Positions 17,580-27,154 of a stretch of DNA of 48,237 bases are shown here, in pieces. Source of the DNA: an uncultured beta proteobacterium (GTDB taxonomy: Bacteria; Pseudomonadota; Gammaproteobacteria; Burkholderiales; Burkholderiaceae); NCBI GenBank assembly GCA_903846025.1, contig CAIMZP010000088.1:1-48237 (forward strand), in the 5' to 3' direction. The stretch's first letter is position 1, and each line of letters starts with the position of its first letter. The position numbers and the translations under genes were made by a program. The notes under the pieces are model-generated. The model was not told where the DNA came from. It did not search any database and worked only from the letters and a program-made list of their open reading frames with translations.

Positions 17580-18337
17580 TTACGAGCATCCTGACACAGT
17601 TGCCATAATTTGAGATAGCGGTAATAGGTCCCTTGAGAATTTGACATTGCTAAGGCAAATCCTTGCGCGCCATCCAAAAACCCTGCTCGGATGATGTAGG
17701 TTTTTATAAAAGACCAGGCGCCGTGGAGTATCGCTTTCAGCGGGCTACTGGTTTTGCCTTTAGCAAAAGCCTGCTCTGCAGAGGCTGTAGAGTAGCGATC
17801 AACTTTTTGCAATACTTGTGAGTAGTTCATGAAACTGAAATGCAGCATAGGATTCTCAAGCTTGGCAACTTGTCCTTGGGGTATCAGCCGTTCGTGAACC
17901 AAATCATCTGAAAAGTGGGCTGTCCCCTTCCTAAATAATCGGTCAACATAATCTGGGTTCCAGCCTGAGTGACGAATAAATCGACCGCAATACCAAGAAA
18001 GCCGAGGAATCGCAAAACAGTCTACATGAGCAGAATGATGAATAGCCGTCACTATTTCAGACCGAAGTGCTGGAGTTAGACGCTCATCGGCATCCAGAGA
18101 TAGAACCCAGTCACCCGTCGCCAAATCTAAGGCGCGGTTCTTCTGGGGGCCAAAACCAGGCCAATCCGTGGGTTGTGAGACAACGGCGCCATGGGTTTTA
18201 GCGATCTCTAGGGTGCGATCGGTGCTATTGGTATCTACGACCACAATTTGTTGGGCAATACCTTCGAGGGAGGCTAGACAATCGTCCAAATTGGCCTCTT
18301 CATTGCGGGTGATGAGTATGACGGATAAGGTGGGCAT
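17576..18337 (-). CDS. Glycosyltransferase family 2, WaaE/KdtX-like LPS core transferase
   Basis: A 253-aa GT2 protein like WaaE/KdtX, a beta-1,4-glucosyltransferase acting on heptose I of the LPS inner core in enterobacteria. Features are LSVILITRNEEANLDDCL, VVDTNSTDRTLEIA, the W-G-pattern PTDWPGFGPQKNRAL, the catalytic-region LSLDADERLT and the downstream HSGWNPDYVDRLFRKG. The C-terminal third (SFIKTYIIRAGFLDGAQGF) is the usual amphipathic region. It leads the three-gene glycosyltransferase operon and is divergent from msbA, with only 10 bp between start codons, so its promoter must lie within the msbA 5' coding region. Confidence 0.87.
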   Translation of the reverse strand: MPTLSVILITRNEEANLDDCLASLEGIAQQIVVVDTNSTDRTLEIAKTHGAVVSQPTDWPGFGPQKNRALDLATGDWVLSLDADERLTPALRSEIVTAIHHSAHVDCFAIPRLSWYCGRFIRHSGWNPDYVDRLFRKGTAHFSDDLVHERLIPQGQVAKLENPMLHFSFMNYSQVLQKVDRYSTASAEQAFAKGKTSSPLKAILHGAWSFIKTYIIRAGFLDGAQGFALAMSNSQGTYYRYLKLWQLCQDARK

Positions 18338-18347
18338 AATTCATTAT

Positions 18348-20111
18348 ATGAATGCTAAAGACCGTACTGCCTTAAATCGCTTAATTGTCTATCTCAAACC
18401 CCATATTGGCCTGATTATTGGCTCTTTGGTGGCTATGGCCTTCGTTGCCGGAGCAGAAACTTCCATTCCCGCCCTAATGAAGCCTTTGCTCGATCGTGGA
18501 TTTTCAGGGCAGCTAGATAGCAAGCTATGGCAAGTACCAGTCTTCCTGGTTGGCCTGGCTTTAGTACGAAGTCTGGCACAGTTTTTATCAAATTATTTAT
18601 TAACTCGCGTGATTAATGCGGTCCTTTTGAAATTACGTGAGCAAATGTTTCGGACGCTGCTACATGCGAGCACTACCTTCTTCCAAAAGAACTCAGCATC
18701 GAATTTAATTAATGCCGTGGTCTTTGAAGTAAACAATGTGCTTTCAATAATGGGCGCAATGCTTATCAGCTTAGTGCGAGATTCCTTAACGGTAGTTGGT
18801 TTAATTGGCTATCTGATTTATTTGAACTGGCAACTTACACTGGTCGTGCTGGCAATTTTTCCCATCATTGCTTTTGTCATGAGTAAAATTAATCGGCGCT
18901 TACGATCGCTTAATCGGGAGCAACAAACTTTGACGAGTGAGCTTGCTTATATTGTTGAAGAATCTGCTGCTGGTTACAAAATTGTCAAAGTCCATGGCGC
19001 TGAAGAGTATGAGATGGGCCGTTTTATGGAAAAGGCTGAACGCTTGCGCCAATTCGCCTTGAAGTCAGCAGTAGCGGGGGGTCTTAATCAGCCAATTACT
19101 CAGCTTATTGCCTCCATGGCGCTATCTATAGTGTTGGTAATTGCATTGATGCAATCGGCTGCTGAGGGTACTACGGTTGGTGGTTTCGCTGCTTTTGTGA
19201 CGGCGATGATGCTCGTCATTTCACCCATCAAGCATCTAGCTGATATTAACCAACCTGTGCAACGCGGCCTAACTGCGGCAGAAATGATTTTTGCTTTGAT
19301 GGACCAGCCTGTTGAGGAGGATGAGTCACGTAAACTGAATATGAAGTCGCTGCAAAAAGCTAAGGGCGCTATCCGATTTGAGAATGTCAGTTTCTCCTAT
19401 CAACAGGAGGTCGGTCGCAAAGAGGCTTTAATGGAAGTAAACCTCAATATTAGGCCAGGTGAGGTAGTTGCATTTGTTGGGCCATCTGGAGGCGGTAAAT
19501 CTACTCTAGTCAATTTAATTCCTCGATTCTTTAGGCCGACAGATGGCCACATCTTCTTGGACGATATCCCCTTGGAGGACATTGCCCTTGCTGATGTTCG
19601 TCGCCAAATTGCCTTTGTTAGTCAGGACGTAATTTTGTTTAATGACACCATTGCAGCTAACGTAGCTTATGGGGCGGCTGGTGAACAGGGTATTGATCGG
19701 GGACGCGTGATTGACTCTCTTGAGGCAGCGAATCTATCTGCACTCATGAAAGAAATGCCCGAGGGAATTGATACATTTATTGGTAATAATGGCAATCGAC
19801 TCTCTGGTGGTCAGCGGCAACGTTTAGCAATTGCACGCGCAATTTATAAAGATGCCCCTATTCTCATACTTGATGAGGCTACATCTGCTTTAGATTCTGA
19901 GTCGGAGCGCCAAGTTCAGGATGCCTTAGAGCAATTAATGGCAGGCAGAACCACCTTGGTTATTGCGCATCGGTTATCTACCATTGAGCATGCAGATCGC
20001 ATCGTGGTATTGGATCATGGCCGAGTGGCTGAGAATGGCTCGCATGATGAGCTGATTCAGAAAGACGGGCTATATGCCAACCTCCATCGAATCCAGTTCT
20101 CTAACGCTTAA
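18348..20111 (+). CDS. msbA: Lipid A export ATP-binding/permease protein MsbA
   Basis: ABC half-transporter (587 aa from ATG 18348) that flips lipid A-core across the inner membrane as a homodimer. The six-helix membrane domain covers about residues 20-310. The nucleotide-binding domain has Walker A GPSGGGKSTL, Q-loop FVSQDVILFND, signature LSGGQRQRLAIARA, Walker B ILILDEATSALD and switch His in VIAHRLSTIEH. The track ORF begins 60 codons earlier at 18168, but that part is antisense to the WaaE-like gene and is not membrane-like; MNAKDRTALNRL is the natural start. The lipid A flippase sits beside three LPS-core transferases, a functional grouping. Its stop overlaps the galE stop by 4 bp. Confidence 0.95.
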   Translation: MNAKDRTALNRLIVYLKPHIGLIIGSLVAMAFVAGAETSIPALMKPLLDRGFSGQLDSKLWQVPVFLVGLALVRSLAQFLSNYLLTRVINAVLLKLREQMFRTLLHASTTFFQKNSASNLINAVVFEVNNVLSIMGAMLISLVRDSLTVVGLIGYLIYLNWQLTLVVLAIFPIIAFVMSKINRRLRSLNREQQTLTSELAYIVEESAAGYKIVKVHGAEEYEMGRFMEKAERLRQFALKSAVAGGLNQPITQLIASMALSIVLVIALMQSAAEGTTVGGFAAFVTAMMLVISPIKHLADINQPVQRGLTAAEMIFALMDQPVEEDESRKLNMKSLQKAKGAIRFENVSFSYQQEVGRKEALMEVNLNIRPGEVVAFVGPSGGGKSTLVNLIPRFFRPTDGHIFLDDIPLEDIALADVRRQIAFVSQDVILFNDTIAANVAYGAAGEQGIDRGRVIDSLEAANLSALMKEMPEGIDTFIGNNGNRLSGGQRQRLAIARAIYKDAPILILDEATSALDSESERQVQDALEQLMAGRTTLVIAHRLSTIEHADRIVVLDHGRVAENGSHDELIQKDGLYANLHRIQFSNA

Positions 20112-21112
20112 ATTATTTTAGGATTTTTAATCCACCGCCAAGAGTCATTGCAAATATCAGATAACCCTCTTTTTGCTTCCCAGCCAAGCACAGTCTTTGC
20201 TTTATCGGCGCTAGCATAGTATTCAGGTAAGTCGCCAGGGCGCCTATTTACCACTTGGTAAGGAATTGAATGGCTGCTGACTTGTTCAAAGCAATGAATA
20301 ATCTCTAAAACGCTGTAACTTTTACCGCTACCAATATTAAATATATGGAGCCGGGGGTTATTTTTTATCCAATTGAGCGCCGCTAAGTGGCCCTCCGCTA
20401 AATCCATTACATGGATGTAATCGCGTTTTCCAGTTCCATCAGGTGTGTCGTAATCATCGCCAAAAATATTTAAGAGGGGAAGCTTTCCGCTAACGACTTG
20501 ACCAATAACTGGCATTAAATTATTTGGGATCCCGTTTGGATCTTCTCCAATTAGGCCAGACTCATGAGCCCCAACTGGATTGAAATATCTAAGACATGCA
20601 ATGCTCCATGCTTTATCACTCACAGCTAGATCATGAAGCATTTCTTCTATTTGAAGCTTGTTTCGTCCATAGGGATTGGTCGGGGCAGTGGGGTGATCTT
20701 CGTCATAAGGAAGATATACAGGATTGCCGTATACGGTGGCGCTACTACTAAAGACCAATGTTTTTATATTGGCAGACTGCATAGCCTGTAACAGACTGAT
20801 GCTTCCCTGAACGTTATTTGCGTAGTATTCGATAGGCTTTTGGGAGGACTCTCCAACAGCTTTTAATCCTGCTAAGTGAATAACTATCTCAATCTTTTCA
20901 TTCACTAAAGTGTTAAATAGTTTTTCTGTATCGCGTATGTCACCATTGGTAAAAGCTATATCTTTGGAGGTAATTTTTTTAATTCGATTTAAGGTATCAA
21001 TATTACTGTTACAAAGATTGTCATAAATATGAACTTGATGGCCCGCCTCTGATAGAAGTATGGCGGTATGGCTACCGATATACCCCATACCGCCTGTTAG
21101 TAGGATATTCAA
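20108..21112 (-). CDS. galE: UDP-glucose 4-epimerase
   Basis: Extended short-chain dehydrogenase (334 aa) that interconverts UDP-glucose and UDP-galactose using bound NAD, supplying galactose for LPS. The N-terminal NAD motif is GGMGYIGSHT (7-16), the HLAGLKAVGES segment follows, then the SSSATVYG segment and the catalytic YGRNK (YxxxK) near residue 148. GKRDYIHVMDLAEGH and the C-terminal RRPGDLPEYYAS are typical. It begins 19 bp after rng, so it may be the last gene of the long minus-strand operon. It is visibly more AT-rich than its neighbours, hinting at later insertion. Confidence 0.94.
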   Translation of the reverse strand: MNILLTGGMGYIGSHTAILLSEAGHQVHIYDNLCNSNIDTLNRIKKITSKDIAFTNGDIRDTEKLFNTLVNEKIEIVIHLAGLKAVGESSQKPIEYYANNVQGSISLLQAMQSANIKTLVFSSSATVYGNPVYLPYDEDHPTAPTNPYGRNKLQIEEMLHDLAVSDKAWSIACLRYFNPVGAHESGLIGEDPNGIPNNLMPVIGQVVSGKLPLLNIFGDDYDTPDGTGKRDYIHVMDLAEGHLAALNWIKNNPRLHIFNIGSGKSYSVLEIIHCFEQVSSHSIPYQVVNRRPGDLPEYYASADKAKTVLGWEAKRGLSDICNDSWRWIKNPKII

Positions 21113-21131
21113 ATATGCTCCTTAAATATGA

Positions 21132-22595
21132 TTAACTTAGAACAATATCGTACTGCTCTTGGCGGAAAGTACCTTCGGCCTGGAGTTTAATTGGTTTGCT
21201 AATAAAGTCGCCTAGTTGCGCCAAGAATTGATTTTCTTCTTCTAGAAATAAATCAATAACATCTGGGGCGGCGACTATCCTAAATTCTTTGGGGTTAAAT
21301 TGGCGATGCTCACGGACGATTTCACGTAATATTTCATAGCAAATTGTTTGGGAAGTTTTCACTTCACCTTTGCCTGCACAAGTCGGGCATGGTTCGCAGG
21401 TTATGTGTGCCAAAGATTCACGAGTACGTTTGCGCGTCATTTCCACCAAGCCTAAAGCAGAGAACTCACTCACTGAGGTGCGAGCATGATCACGCTCTAA
21501 ATTGCGTTTGAGTTCATGCAAGACGGATTCCTGATGGTCTTTACCAACCATGTCAATAAAATCAATGATGATGATGCCGCCTAAATTTCGCAAGCGTAAC
21601 TGGCGGGCAATAGATTGAGCTGCTTCCAGATTTGTTTTAAAGACAGTGTCATCCAGATTGCGGGCACCGACATAACTGCCTGTATTGACATCAATTGTTG
21701 TCATGGATTCGGTTTGGTCAATCATCAGATACCCACCAGATTTCAGATCGACCCTACGACCTAATGCTTTGTTAATTTCTGTATCTACATCAAACAAATC
21801 AAAGAGGGCACGTTCACCCCGATGAAGTGTCAGTTTATCCAAAAGGTTGGGCATGTAATGGGTTGCAAAGGACTTGAGCTTTTCAAAGTTTTCTGCAGAG
21901 TCCACGCGAATTTGGGTGGTCTCTTCACCCGCTAAATCTCTCAGTACGCGTTCCGCCAAACTCAAATCCTGATAAAGAAGACTGGGTGCCGCTTGATAGT
22001 TAACCGCTTCACGAATCTTTTCCCAGGTCGTGCGCAAATAATGCATATCGTGCTTTAATTCTTTATCCGTGGCATCTTGTGCGCTAGTGCGCACGATAAT
22101 CCCCCCTTTTTCATCAGCAGGCATCAGGCCGGTTAGACGTGCTTTAATCGCCTCCCGCTCCTCAGGTTTATCGATGCGCTGGGAAACGCCAATATATTTC
22201 TCGGTTGTAGTGTCGCTACCAGCTGGTGGCAAGTAAACCAAATTACGTCCTGCAATGCTAAGTTGAGTAGTAAGACGAGCACCTTTGGTTCCTAGTGGGT
22301 CTTTGAGCACTTGCACTAAAACATTTTGCCCTTCGAAGAGTAGTTTTTCAATTTGGGCTTGAGGATTGTTTTGGGTAATATCGGCCACGTGCATGAAGGC
22401 GGTGCGCTCTAAACCGATTTCAATAAAGGCAGATTGCATTCCTGGCAAAACGCGAACTACCTTTGCAAGGTAAATGTTCCCCACAATGCCACGCTGGCGA
22501 GTTCGCTCAATTTGGAGTTCCTGAACAGCGCCTTGTTGAATTAAAGCCACCCGTGTTTCTTGGGGGGTAATGTTTATTAGGATCTCTTCGTTCAT
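21132..22595 (-). CDS. rng: Ribonuclease G
   Basis: Endoribonuclease of the RNase E/G family (487 aa, near the E. coli length of 489), active in 16S rRNA 5' maturation and mRNA decay. An N-terminal S1 domain (RGIVGNIYLAKVVRVLPGMQ) follows MNEEILINITPQETRVA. The catalytic core has TTIDVNTGSYVGARN and GGIIIIDFIDM (metal-binding aspartates). The zinc-link CEPCPTCAGKG is near residue 405. It lacks the long RNase E scaffold tail, supporting RNase G. The start overlaps the maf stop by 4 bp. Confidence 0.96.
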   Translation of the reverse strand: MNEEILINITPQETRVALIQQGAVQELQIERTRQRGIVGNIYLAKVVRVLPGMQSAFIEIGLERTAFMHVADITQNNPQAQIEKLLFEGQNVLVQVLKDPLGTKGARLTTQLSIAGRNLVYLPPAGSDTTTEKYIGVSQRIDKPEEREAIKARLTGLMPADEKGGIIVRTSAQDATDKELKHDMHYLRTTWEKIREAVNYQAAPSLLYQDLSLAERVLRDLAGEETTQIRVDSAENFEKLKSFATHYMPNLLDKLTLHRGERALFDLFDVDTEINKALGRRVDLKSGGYLMIDQTESMTTIDVNTGSYVGARNLDDTVFKTNLEAAQSIARQLRLRNLGGIIIIDFIDMVGKDHQESVLHELKRNLERDHARTSVSEFSALGLVEMTRKRTRESLAHITCEPCPTCAGKGEVKTSQTICYEILREIVREHRQFNPKEFRIVAAPDVIDLFLEEENQFLAQLGDFISKPIKLQAEGTFRQEQYDIVLS

Positions 22596-23215
22596 ATGCG
22601 GGCAACTTTAGCGTGATCCAAAAGTTGGCTCACTTCGAAAATAGGAAGACCCATGATACCGCTATAGCTTCCTGTAATTGTGGGGATAAAGGCGCCACCA
22701 AGTCCCTGAATGCCGTAAGCACCAGCTTTACCAAAAGGCTCACCGCTGGCGATATAGGTAGCAATCTGTTCGGAAGACAAATGAGAAAATGCCACCTGAG
22801 AAACCTGCACTACGTAGAGTGGTTGACTATTCGGCTCTACTAACAAAACAACTGCTGTCAGGACTTCATGCACTTTTCCACTCAGCATTTCTAGAATGCG
22901 TACTGCGTCAGCAGTATCAATAGGTTTTCCTAGAATCTCTCCAGCTATGCTACTTGGCAAACTCACGGTAGTGTCTGCGCACAAAATGGGTGCCCAGGGC
23001 CGTTTACTCTTGGTCCAACGATCCAAAGCTATCGTACTTTTTGCAAGGGTCACGCGCTTAACGTAGTCATGTGCTTTTTCGTGAGGAATAGGGATTTCTA
23101 AGGTCTCAGTATCTTCGTGTAGCTCAGCAGTAAGCATTTCAAATTGAACGCCAATTTGTTTGAGTAGTTCTTGGCGGCGAGGACTTTGTGAGGCTAGATA
23201 AATGTAGGGATACAT
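22592..23215 (-). CDS. maf: Maf family nucleoside triphosphate pyrophosphatase (YhdE type)
   Basis: House-cleaning nucleotide pyrophosphatase (207 aa). YhdE-type members hydrolyse dTTP, UTP and modified pyrimidine triphosphates. Features include LASQSPRRQELLKQIG at residues 7-22, the catalytic ADTTVSL, GKPIDTADAVRIL, VHEVLTAV, and the C-terminal GKAGAYGIQGLGGAF and GSYSGIMGLP. The KAGAYGIQG form favours the YhdE rather than the YceF subfamily. It sits between rlmH (23 bp) and rng (4-bp overlap), a common order in beta- and gammaproteobacteria. Confidence 0.95.
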   Translation of the reverse strand: MYPYIYLASQSPRRQELLKQIGVQFEMLTAELHEDTETLEIPIPHEKAHDYVKRVTLAKSTIALDRWTKSKRPWAPILCADTTVSLPSSIAGEILGKPIDTADAVRILEMLSGKVHEVLTAVVLLVEPNSQPLYVVQVSQVAFSHLSSEQIATYIASGEPFGKAGAYGIQGLGGAFIPTITGSYSGIMGLPIFEVSQLLDHAKVARI

Positions 23216-23238
23216 AAGTATTTTCTTAAAAAAGAAGC

Positions 23239-23682
23239 TTACTCACGATGATACGGGTGTCCTTGCAAGATGGTCCAGGCGCGGTATAACTGCTCTACTA
23301 GCAAGACCCTAGCCATGGCATGAGGAAGCGTTAAGCTGGAAAGTCGCCACAGTGCTTGGGCATTAGTCTTCAGGGCGGCATCTAAGCCATCAGCCCCGCC
23401 AATTAAGAAGGTGACGTCAAATCCTTCTTGTCGCCAACTGGCTAATTGAGTAGCGAGGTTCTGGGTGGTTTGATCTTTGCCGCGCTCATCCAGGGCAATC
23501 ACGCGAGAGCCTTTAGGGATTGCTGCGGCTATCTTGATGGCTTCCTTAGCTGGCGTGAGATCAGGCTTAATTTCTTTAATGTCAATACTGCAATCAGTGG
23601 GCATCCGCTTAACATAATCATGGGTTGCAGTTGCAACCCAATCAGGCATTCTATGACCAACAGAAACGATGGTTAGGCGCAT
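23239..23682 (-). CDS. rlmH: 23S rRNA (pseudouridine1915-N3)-methyltransferase RlmH
   Basis: Small SPOUT-class methyltransferase that methylates pseudouridine 1915 in helix 69 of 23S rRNA on assembled 70S ribosomes. At 147 aa it is slightly shorter than E. coli RlmH (155 aa). [15 protein letters not shown], the SAM-knot [10 protein letters not shown] and the C-terminal [21 protein letters not shown] are diagnostic. It follows rsfS by 14 bp, a conserved pairing of two late ribosome factors. Confidence 0.96.
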   Translation of the reverse strand: MRLTIVSVGHRMPDWVATATHDYVKRMPTDCSIDIKEIKPDLTPAKEAIKIAAAIPKGSRVIALDERGKDQTTQNLATQLASWRQEGFDVTFLIGGADGLDAALKTNAQALWRLSSLTLPHAMARVLLVEQLYRAWTILQGHPYHRE

Positions 23683-23696
23683 TGCCTGCCTACCAA

Positions 23697-24092
23697 TTAC
23701 TCTTCGTCGTCTTCATCAGGTTCGCTGGCCTTAGCTAAGCCTTTTGCGCTAGCCAACTTCACACGCACGGGTTTAGCGCCCCACATACCTTCAAGCTGAT
23801 AGTAAGAGCGCAACAAAGGTTGCATGATATGTACCACAATATCGCCACAATCAACCAGCACCCATTCACCCGTTTCTAGACCCTCTACGGAGATGACTTC
23901 ACCACCCTTGGTGTTGACGTCTTCTTTAACGCACATTGCTAGAGAACGAGTTTGTCGATTACTTGTGCCGGTGGCAATAATGACGCGATCGAATAAGTCA
24001 CTCAACTTAGTCGTGTCGTAAACCCGAATATCTTGAGCTTTAAGATCTTCTAAGGCATCAATAATGACGCGCTGTAATTTTTTTAATTCCAT
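23697..24092 (-). CDS. rsfS: Ribosomal silencing factor RsfS
   Basis: Binds L14 on the 50S subunit and blocks 30S joining, lowering translation under starvation. The DUF143/Oligomerisation domain covers about residues 8-110, with [38 protein letters not shown], the [21 protein letters not shown] segment and the final YYQLEGMWG. An acidic tail (EPDEDDEE) ends the protein. It lies 56 bp after nadD and 14 bp before rlmH. Confidence 0.96.
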   Translation of the reverse strand: MELKKLQRVIIDALEDLKAQDIRVYDTTKLSDLFDRVIIATGTSNRQTRSLAMCVKEDVNTKGGEVISVEGLETGEWVLVDCGDIVVHIMQPLLRSYYQLEGMWGAKPVRVKLASAKGLAKASEPDEDDEE

Positions 24093-24148
24093 AATTTCTC
24101 TGTTATTTTTTCTTTTATGTTTTGTATATAGGGGTGATCTTAGCTTGA

Positions 24149-24853
24149 TTATTTATATAAGCCCAGATTTGTAATGATTTCTAAAGTATGTGAAGGGATT
24201 TGTGAAGGCCCAATAGAGGCTCTAAAGGATGATTTTAGGTTTTTGCGTAATTCAGTCGATGACAGGTCAACTGACAAGGTTTCATCAAGGTATATGCGGC
24301 CAAATGGGGTATTTTCAAGGGCGGCAGCGTCATTACTTTGGCGTGAAGTGAGGAATTCCTTAATTTGGATGCTTAATTCACTTCCAAGGGAGCAGCGGGG
24401 TCTACTGGCAACTGCTAAGTTGACGAAATCTGTAATCCCCTCCCAGCAATGCCATGTGGGCAGTTGCATGAAAGAATCTGCTCCCATGAGCCAAATCAGG
24501 CTTGCAGTTGATCCAAAACGCTGTCTTAAGGCTTTGGCTGTATCAATAGCGTAGCTGGGCCCAGACCTTTCGATTTCGATGCGATCGACACCAATTCGAG
24601 TCGAAATCTTGAGATATAAAAATGCTCTTGCCAAATCAATGCCGGCTGCCTCAGTCAGTCGATAGCGAATTTCTGCAGGCGTAATTCTAGAGTCTTTCTG
24701 CCAAGGTTCACCGCTAGGAATAAGTAGTAACTCATCTAACTGAAAGAGTTTTGCAAAATGCGTTGCGAGCTTCAGGTGACCTAAATGGGGTGGATCAAAT
24801 GTACCGCCCAATATGCCGATTCTTTTTTGAGAGTTCAAGGTGGTGGCAATCAA
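24149..24853 (-). CDS. nadD: Nicotinate-nucleotide adenylyltransferase NadD
   Basis: Adenylates nicotinate mononucleotide to deamido-NAD in NAD biosynthesis. The nucleotidyltransferase signature GILGGTFDPPHLGHLKLA is at residues 13-30 (the (H/T)xGH motif being HLGH). LLLIPSGEPWQKD, LIWLMGADSFMQLPTWHCW and the C-terminal LSSTELRKNL (the ISSTxIR motif) follow. At 234 aa it is slightly longer than E. coli NadD. It begins 1 bp after the hemF stop and is followed by rsfS, the usual nadD-rsfS linkage. Confidence 0.95.
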   Translation of the reverse strand: MIATTLNSQKRIGILGGTFDPPHLGHLKLATHFAKLFQLDELLLIPSGEPWQKDSRITPAEIRYRLTEAAGIDLARAFLYLKISTRIGVDRIEIERSGPSYAIDTAKALRQRFGSTASLIWLMGADSFMQLPTWHCWEGITDFVNLAVASRPRCSLGSELSIQIKEFLTSRQSNDAAALENTPFGRIYLDETLSVDLSSTELRKNLKSSFRASIGPSQIPSHTLEIITNLGLYK

Positions 24854-24854
24854 A

Positions 24855-25790
24855 CTAAGCTAACCAATCGCGTGGTTTAAGGTAATACTCATAGAGCTTC
24901 GCCTCAGGGGTTCCGGGAGAAGGTTGCCAGTTGTACCACCACTGAACCACTGGGGGCATCGACATCAAAATAGATTCTGTACGGCCTCCTGAATGCAGGC
25001 CAAAGATAGTCCCACGATCAAAAATCAAGTTGTACTCAACATAGCGACCTCGTCGGTATTCTTGAAATGATTTTTCTTCTGGCGTATAAATCTCTTTGTG
25101 GCGTCGCTCAACAATGGGCAGGTAGGCGTTAATAAAGGCATCACCTACTGCACGGGTCATAGCGAAACTTTGCTCGAACCCTAAAGCATTAAAATCATCA
25201 AAGAATACGCCGCCAATGCCGCGTGGTTCTTCACGATGCTTTAAATAGAAATACTCATCACACCATTTTTTAAAGCGGGGATAGAGATCTTCTCCAAACG
25301 GATTTAAGGCATCTTTTGCAGTCTGATGAAAATGTTTGCAGTCTTCGTCTACGCCATAGTACGGAGTTAAATCAAAGCCACCCCCAAACCACCATACTGG
25401 TTCTTTATCAGGTGCCTGCGCAATGAAGCAGCGCACATTCATATGGGTTGTGGGTACCTTGGGATTACGAGGGTGAAAAACTAAAGAAACCCCCATTGCC
25501 TCAAAACTTCGACCAGCTACTTCAGGGCGGTGGTGCGAAGCGGAAGGGGGCATTTGATCGCCACGCACGTGCGAGAAGCCCACCCCACCTTTTTCTAAAA
25601 TATTGCCATCATTTAAAATACAGGTTCGCCCATAACCCTTCAGCTTGCTATCTTCTGGTTTTTGCCAGTTATCCGCTACAAATACTTCGCCATCCAAAGC
25701 ACTCATTGCTGATGTAATGCGATCTTGTAGGCCTAGAAAATAATCCTTCAAAGCGGCAATATCGATCTGAGTCTGTAAATTAAATGGCAA
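24855..25790 (-). CDS. hemF: Oxygen-dependent coproporphyrinogen III oxidase
   Basis: Aerobic heme-pathway enzyme converting coproporphyrinogen III to protoporphyrinogen IX with O2. At 311 aa it is near the E. coli length. Conserved stretches include GGGVxFSHV-type ([11 protein letters not shown]), [57 protein letters not shown] and [16 protein letters not shown]. It lies between purD (35 bp) and nadD (1 bp). The oxygen-dependent form implies an aerobic or microaerobic lifestyle. Confidence 0.97.
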   Translation of the reverse strand: MPFNLQTQIDIAALKDYFLGLQDRITSAMSALDGEVFVADNWQKPEDSKLKGYGRTCILNDGNILEKGGVGFSHVRGDQMPPSASHHRPEVAGRSFEAMGVSLVFHPRNPKVPTTHMNVRCFIAQAPDKEPVWWFGGGFDLTPYYGVDEDCKHFHQTAKDALNPFGEDLYPRFKKWCDEYFYLKHREEPRGIGGVFFDDFNALGFEQSFAMTRAVGDAFINAYLPIVERRHKEIYTPEEKSFQEYRRGRYVEYNLIFDRGTIFGLHSGGRTESILMSMPPVVQWWYNWQPSPGTPEAKLYEYYLKPRDWLA

Positions 25791-25825
25791 GGGTAATATT
25801 TTCTAAATGAATGAAATACATGCTT

Positions 25826-27103
25826 TTACTTGATGGCGCGATAGCCAACATCCTTGCGATATTGCATGCCGTTAAATTGAATGTTGACAATGGCATCGTA
25901 AGCTTTTTGTTGGGCGCCGCGCACGGTATCAGCTAGGCCAACAACACACATGACCCGTCCGCCAGAAGTTATTAACTTTCCATTTTCGAGCGTAGTGCCT
26001 GCCTGGAAGGTAAGCTGATCATCAGTATCTGAGGGTACGCCGGTGATGATATCTCCATTACGCGGGGTATCTGGATAATTATATGCAGCAAGAACAACGC
26101 CTAAGGCGGTGCGACGATCCCACTCTAGATCAACTTCGCTGAGCGTTCCATCAATTGCATGATCAAGCGCATTTACCAAATCACTGCGTAAACGGGCCAT
26201 GATGGGTTGAGTCTCCGGATCACCCATCCGGCAATTAAACTCGAGACACTTGATTTTTCCATCTGGAGAAATCATTAGGCCGGCATATAAGAATCCCGTG
26301 TAGGGCAGACCGTCTGCTTCCATACCCTTTACTGTTGGCATAATCACTTCGCGCAAAGCGCGCGCATGAATCTCTGGGCTAACTACCGGCGCCGGAGAGT
26401 AAGCGCCCATACCACCGGTATTGGGGCCTTCATCACCATCGAGTAAGCGTTTGTGATCCTGACTGGTTGCTAGCGGTAAAACATTTTTCCCATCCACCAT
26501 CACAATAAAGCTAGCTTCTTCACCTGTGATGAACTCTTCAATGACAACCCGAGCCCCAGCATTGCCAAATTTATTATCTGCCAACATTGTTTCAACTGCT
26601 GCATGAGCCTCTTCAAGACTCATTGCTACAACAACACCTTTACCTGCGGCTAAGCCGTCGGCCTTAATCACAATCGGTGCGCCCTTAGCATCAATATAAG
26701 CATGCGCCTCCAAGGGGTTGGAGAAGGTTTGGTATTCCGCTGTTGGAATACCGTGACGCTTCATAAACGCCTTAGAAAAATCTTTTGAAGACTCTAGTTG
26801 AGCCGCCAATTGAGTGGGTCCAAAAATACGTAGGCCGTTATTGCGAAAGACATCCACAATGCCTGCAGCCAATGGAGCTTCTGGGCCAACTACGGTTAAG
26901 TGAATTTTTTCTCGCCTAGCAAAATCTGCGAGATCCTGCAGATCAGAGATGGGTAAATTTTGAATACCCGCAGTAACTTGTTTGGCGGTGGCGGTACCGC
27001 CGTTACCGGGGGCTACATAAACAGTTTGTACCCTAGGTGATTGGGCCAATTTCCAGGCTAACGCATGTTCGCGTCCACCAGAACCAACTAAAAGAATTTT
27101 CAT
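25826..27103 (-). CDS. purD: Phosphoribosylamine-glycine ligase (GARS)
   Basis: ATP-grasp ligase joining glycine to phosphoribosylamine in de novo purine synthesis. The N-terminal domain has VGSGGREHALAWKLAQS (5-21) and VVGPEAPLAAGIVDVF. The ATP-grasp domain includes KADGLAAGKGVVVA, and the C-domain carries GGMGAYSPAPVV, FNCRMGDPETQP and the late SGGRVMCVVGL. Length (425 aa) is normal. It lies 51 bp after yebC and 35 bp before hemF in the long minus-strand operon. Confidence 0.97.
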   Translation of the reverse strand: MKILLVGSGGREHALAWKLAQSPRVQTVYVAPGNGGTATAKQVTAGIQNLPISDLQDLADFARREKIHLTVVGPEAPLAAGIVDVFRNNGLRIFGPTQLAAQLESSKDFSKAFMKRHGIPTAEYQTFSNPLEAHAYIDAKGAPIVIKADGLAAGKGVVVAMSLEEAHAAVETMLADNKFGNAGARVVIEEFITGEEASFIVMVDGKNVLPLATSQDHKRLLDGDEGPNTGGMGAYSPAPVVSPEIHARALREVIMPTVKGMEADGLPYTGFLYAGLMISPDGKIKCLEFNCRMGDPETQPIMARLRSDLVNALDHAIDGTLSEVDLEWDRRTALGVVLAAYNYPDTPRNGDIITGVPSDTDDQLTFQAGTTLENGKLITSGGRVMCVVGLADTVRGAQQKAYDAIVNIQFNGMQYRKDVGYRAIK

Positions 27104-27154
27104 AGCAAGCTAATAAAGTAGGTTGATAAACAATTGAATGAAGTAGATGTCAAA

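Noticed and set aside
18168-18347. 60-codon N-terminal extension of msbA in the ORF track
   Set aside because: It is antisense to the WaaE-like gene and not hydrophobic; MsbA proteins start at the ATG at 18348.
24174-24554. 126-aa plus-strand ORF opposite nadD
   Set aside because: Antisense shadow of nadD, whose motifs are complete.
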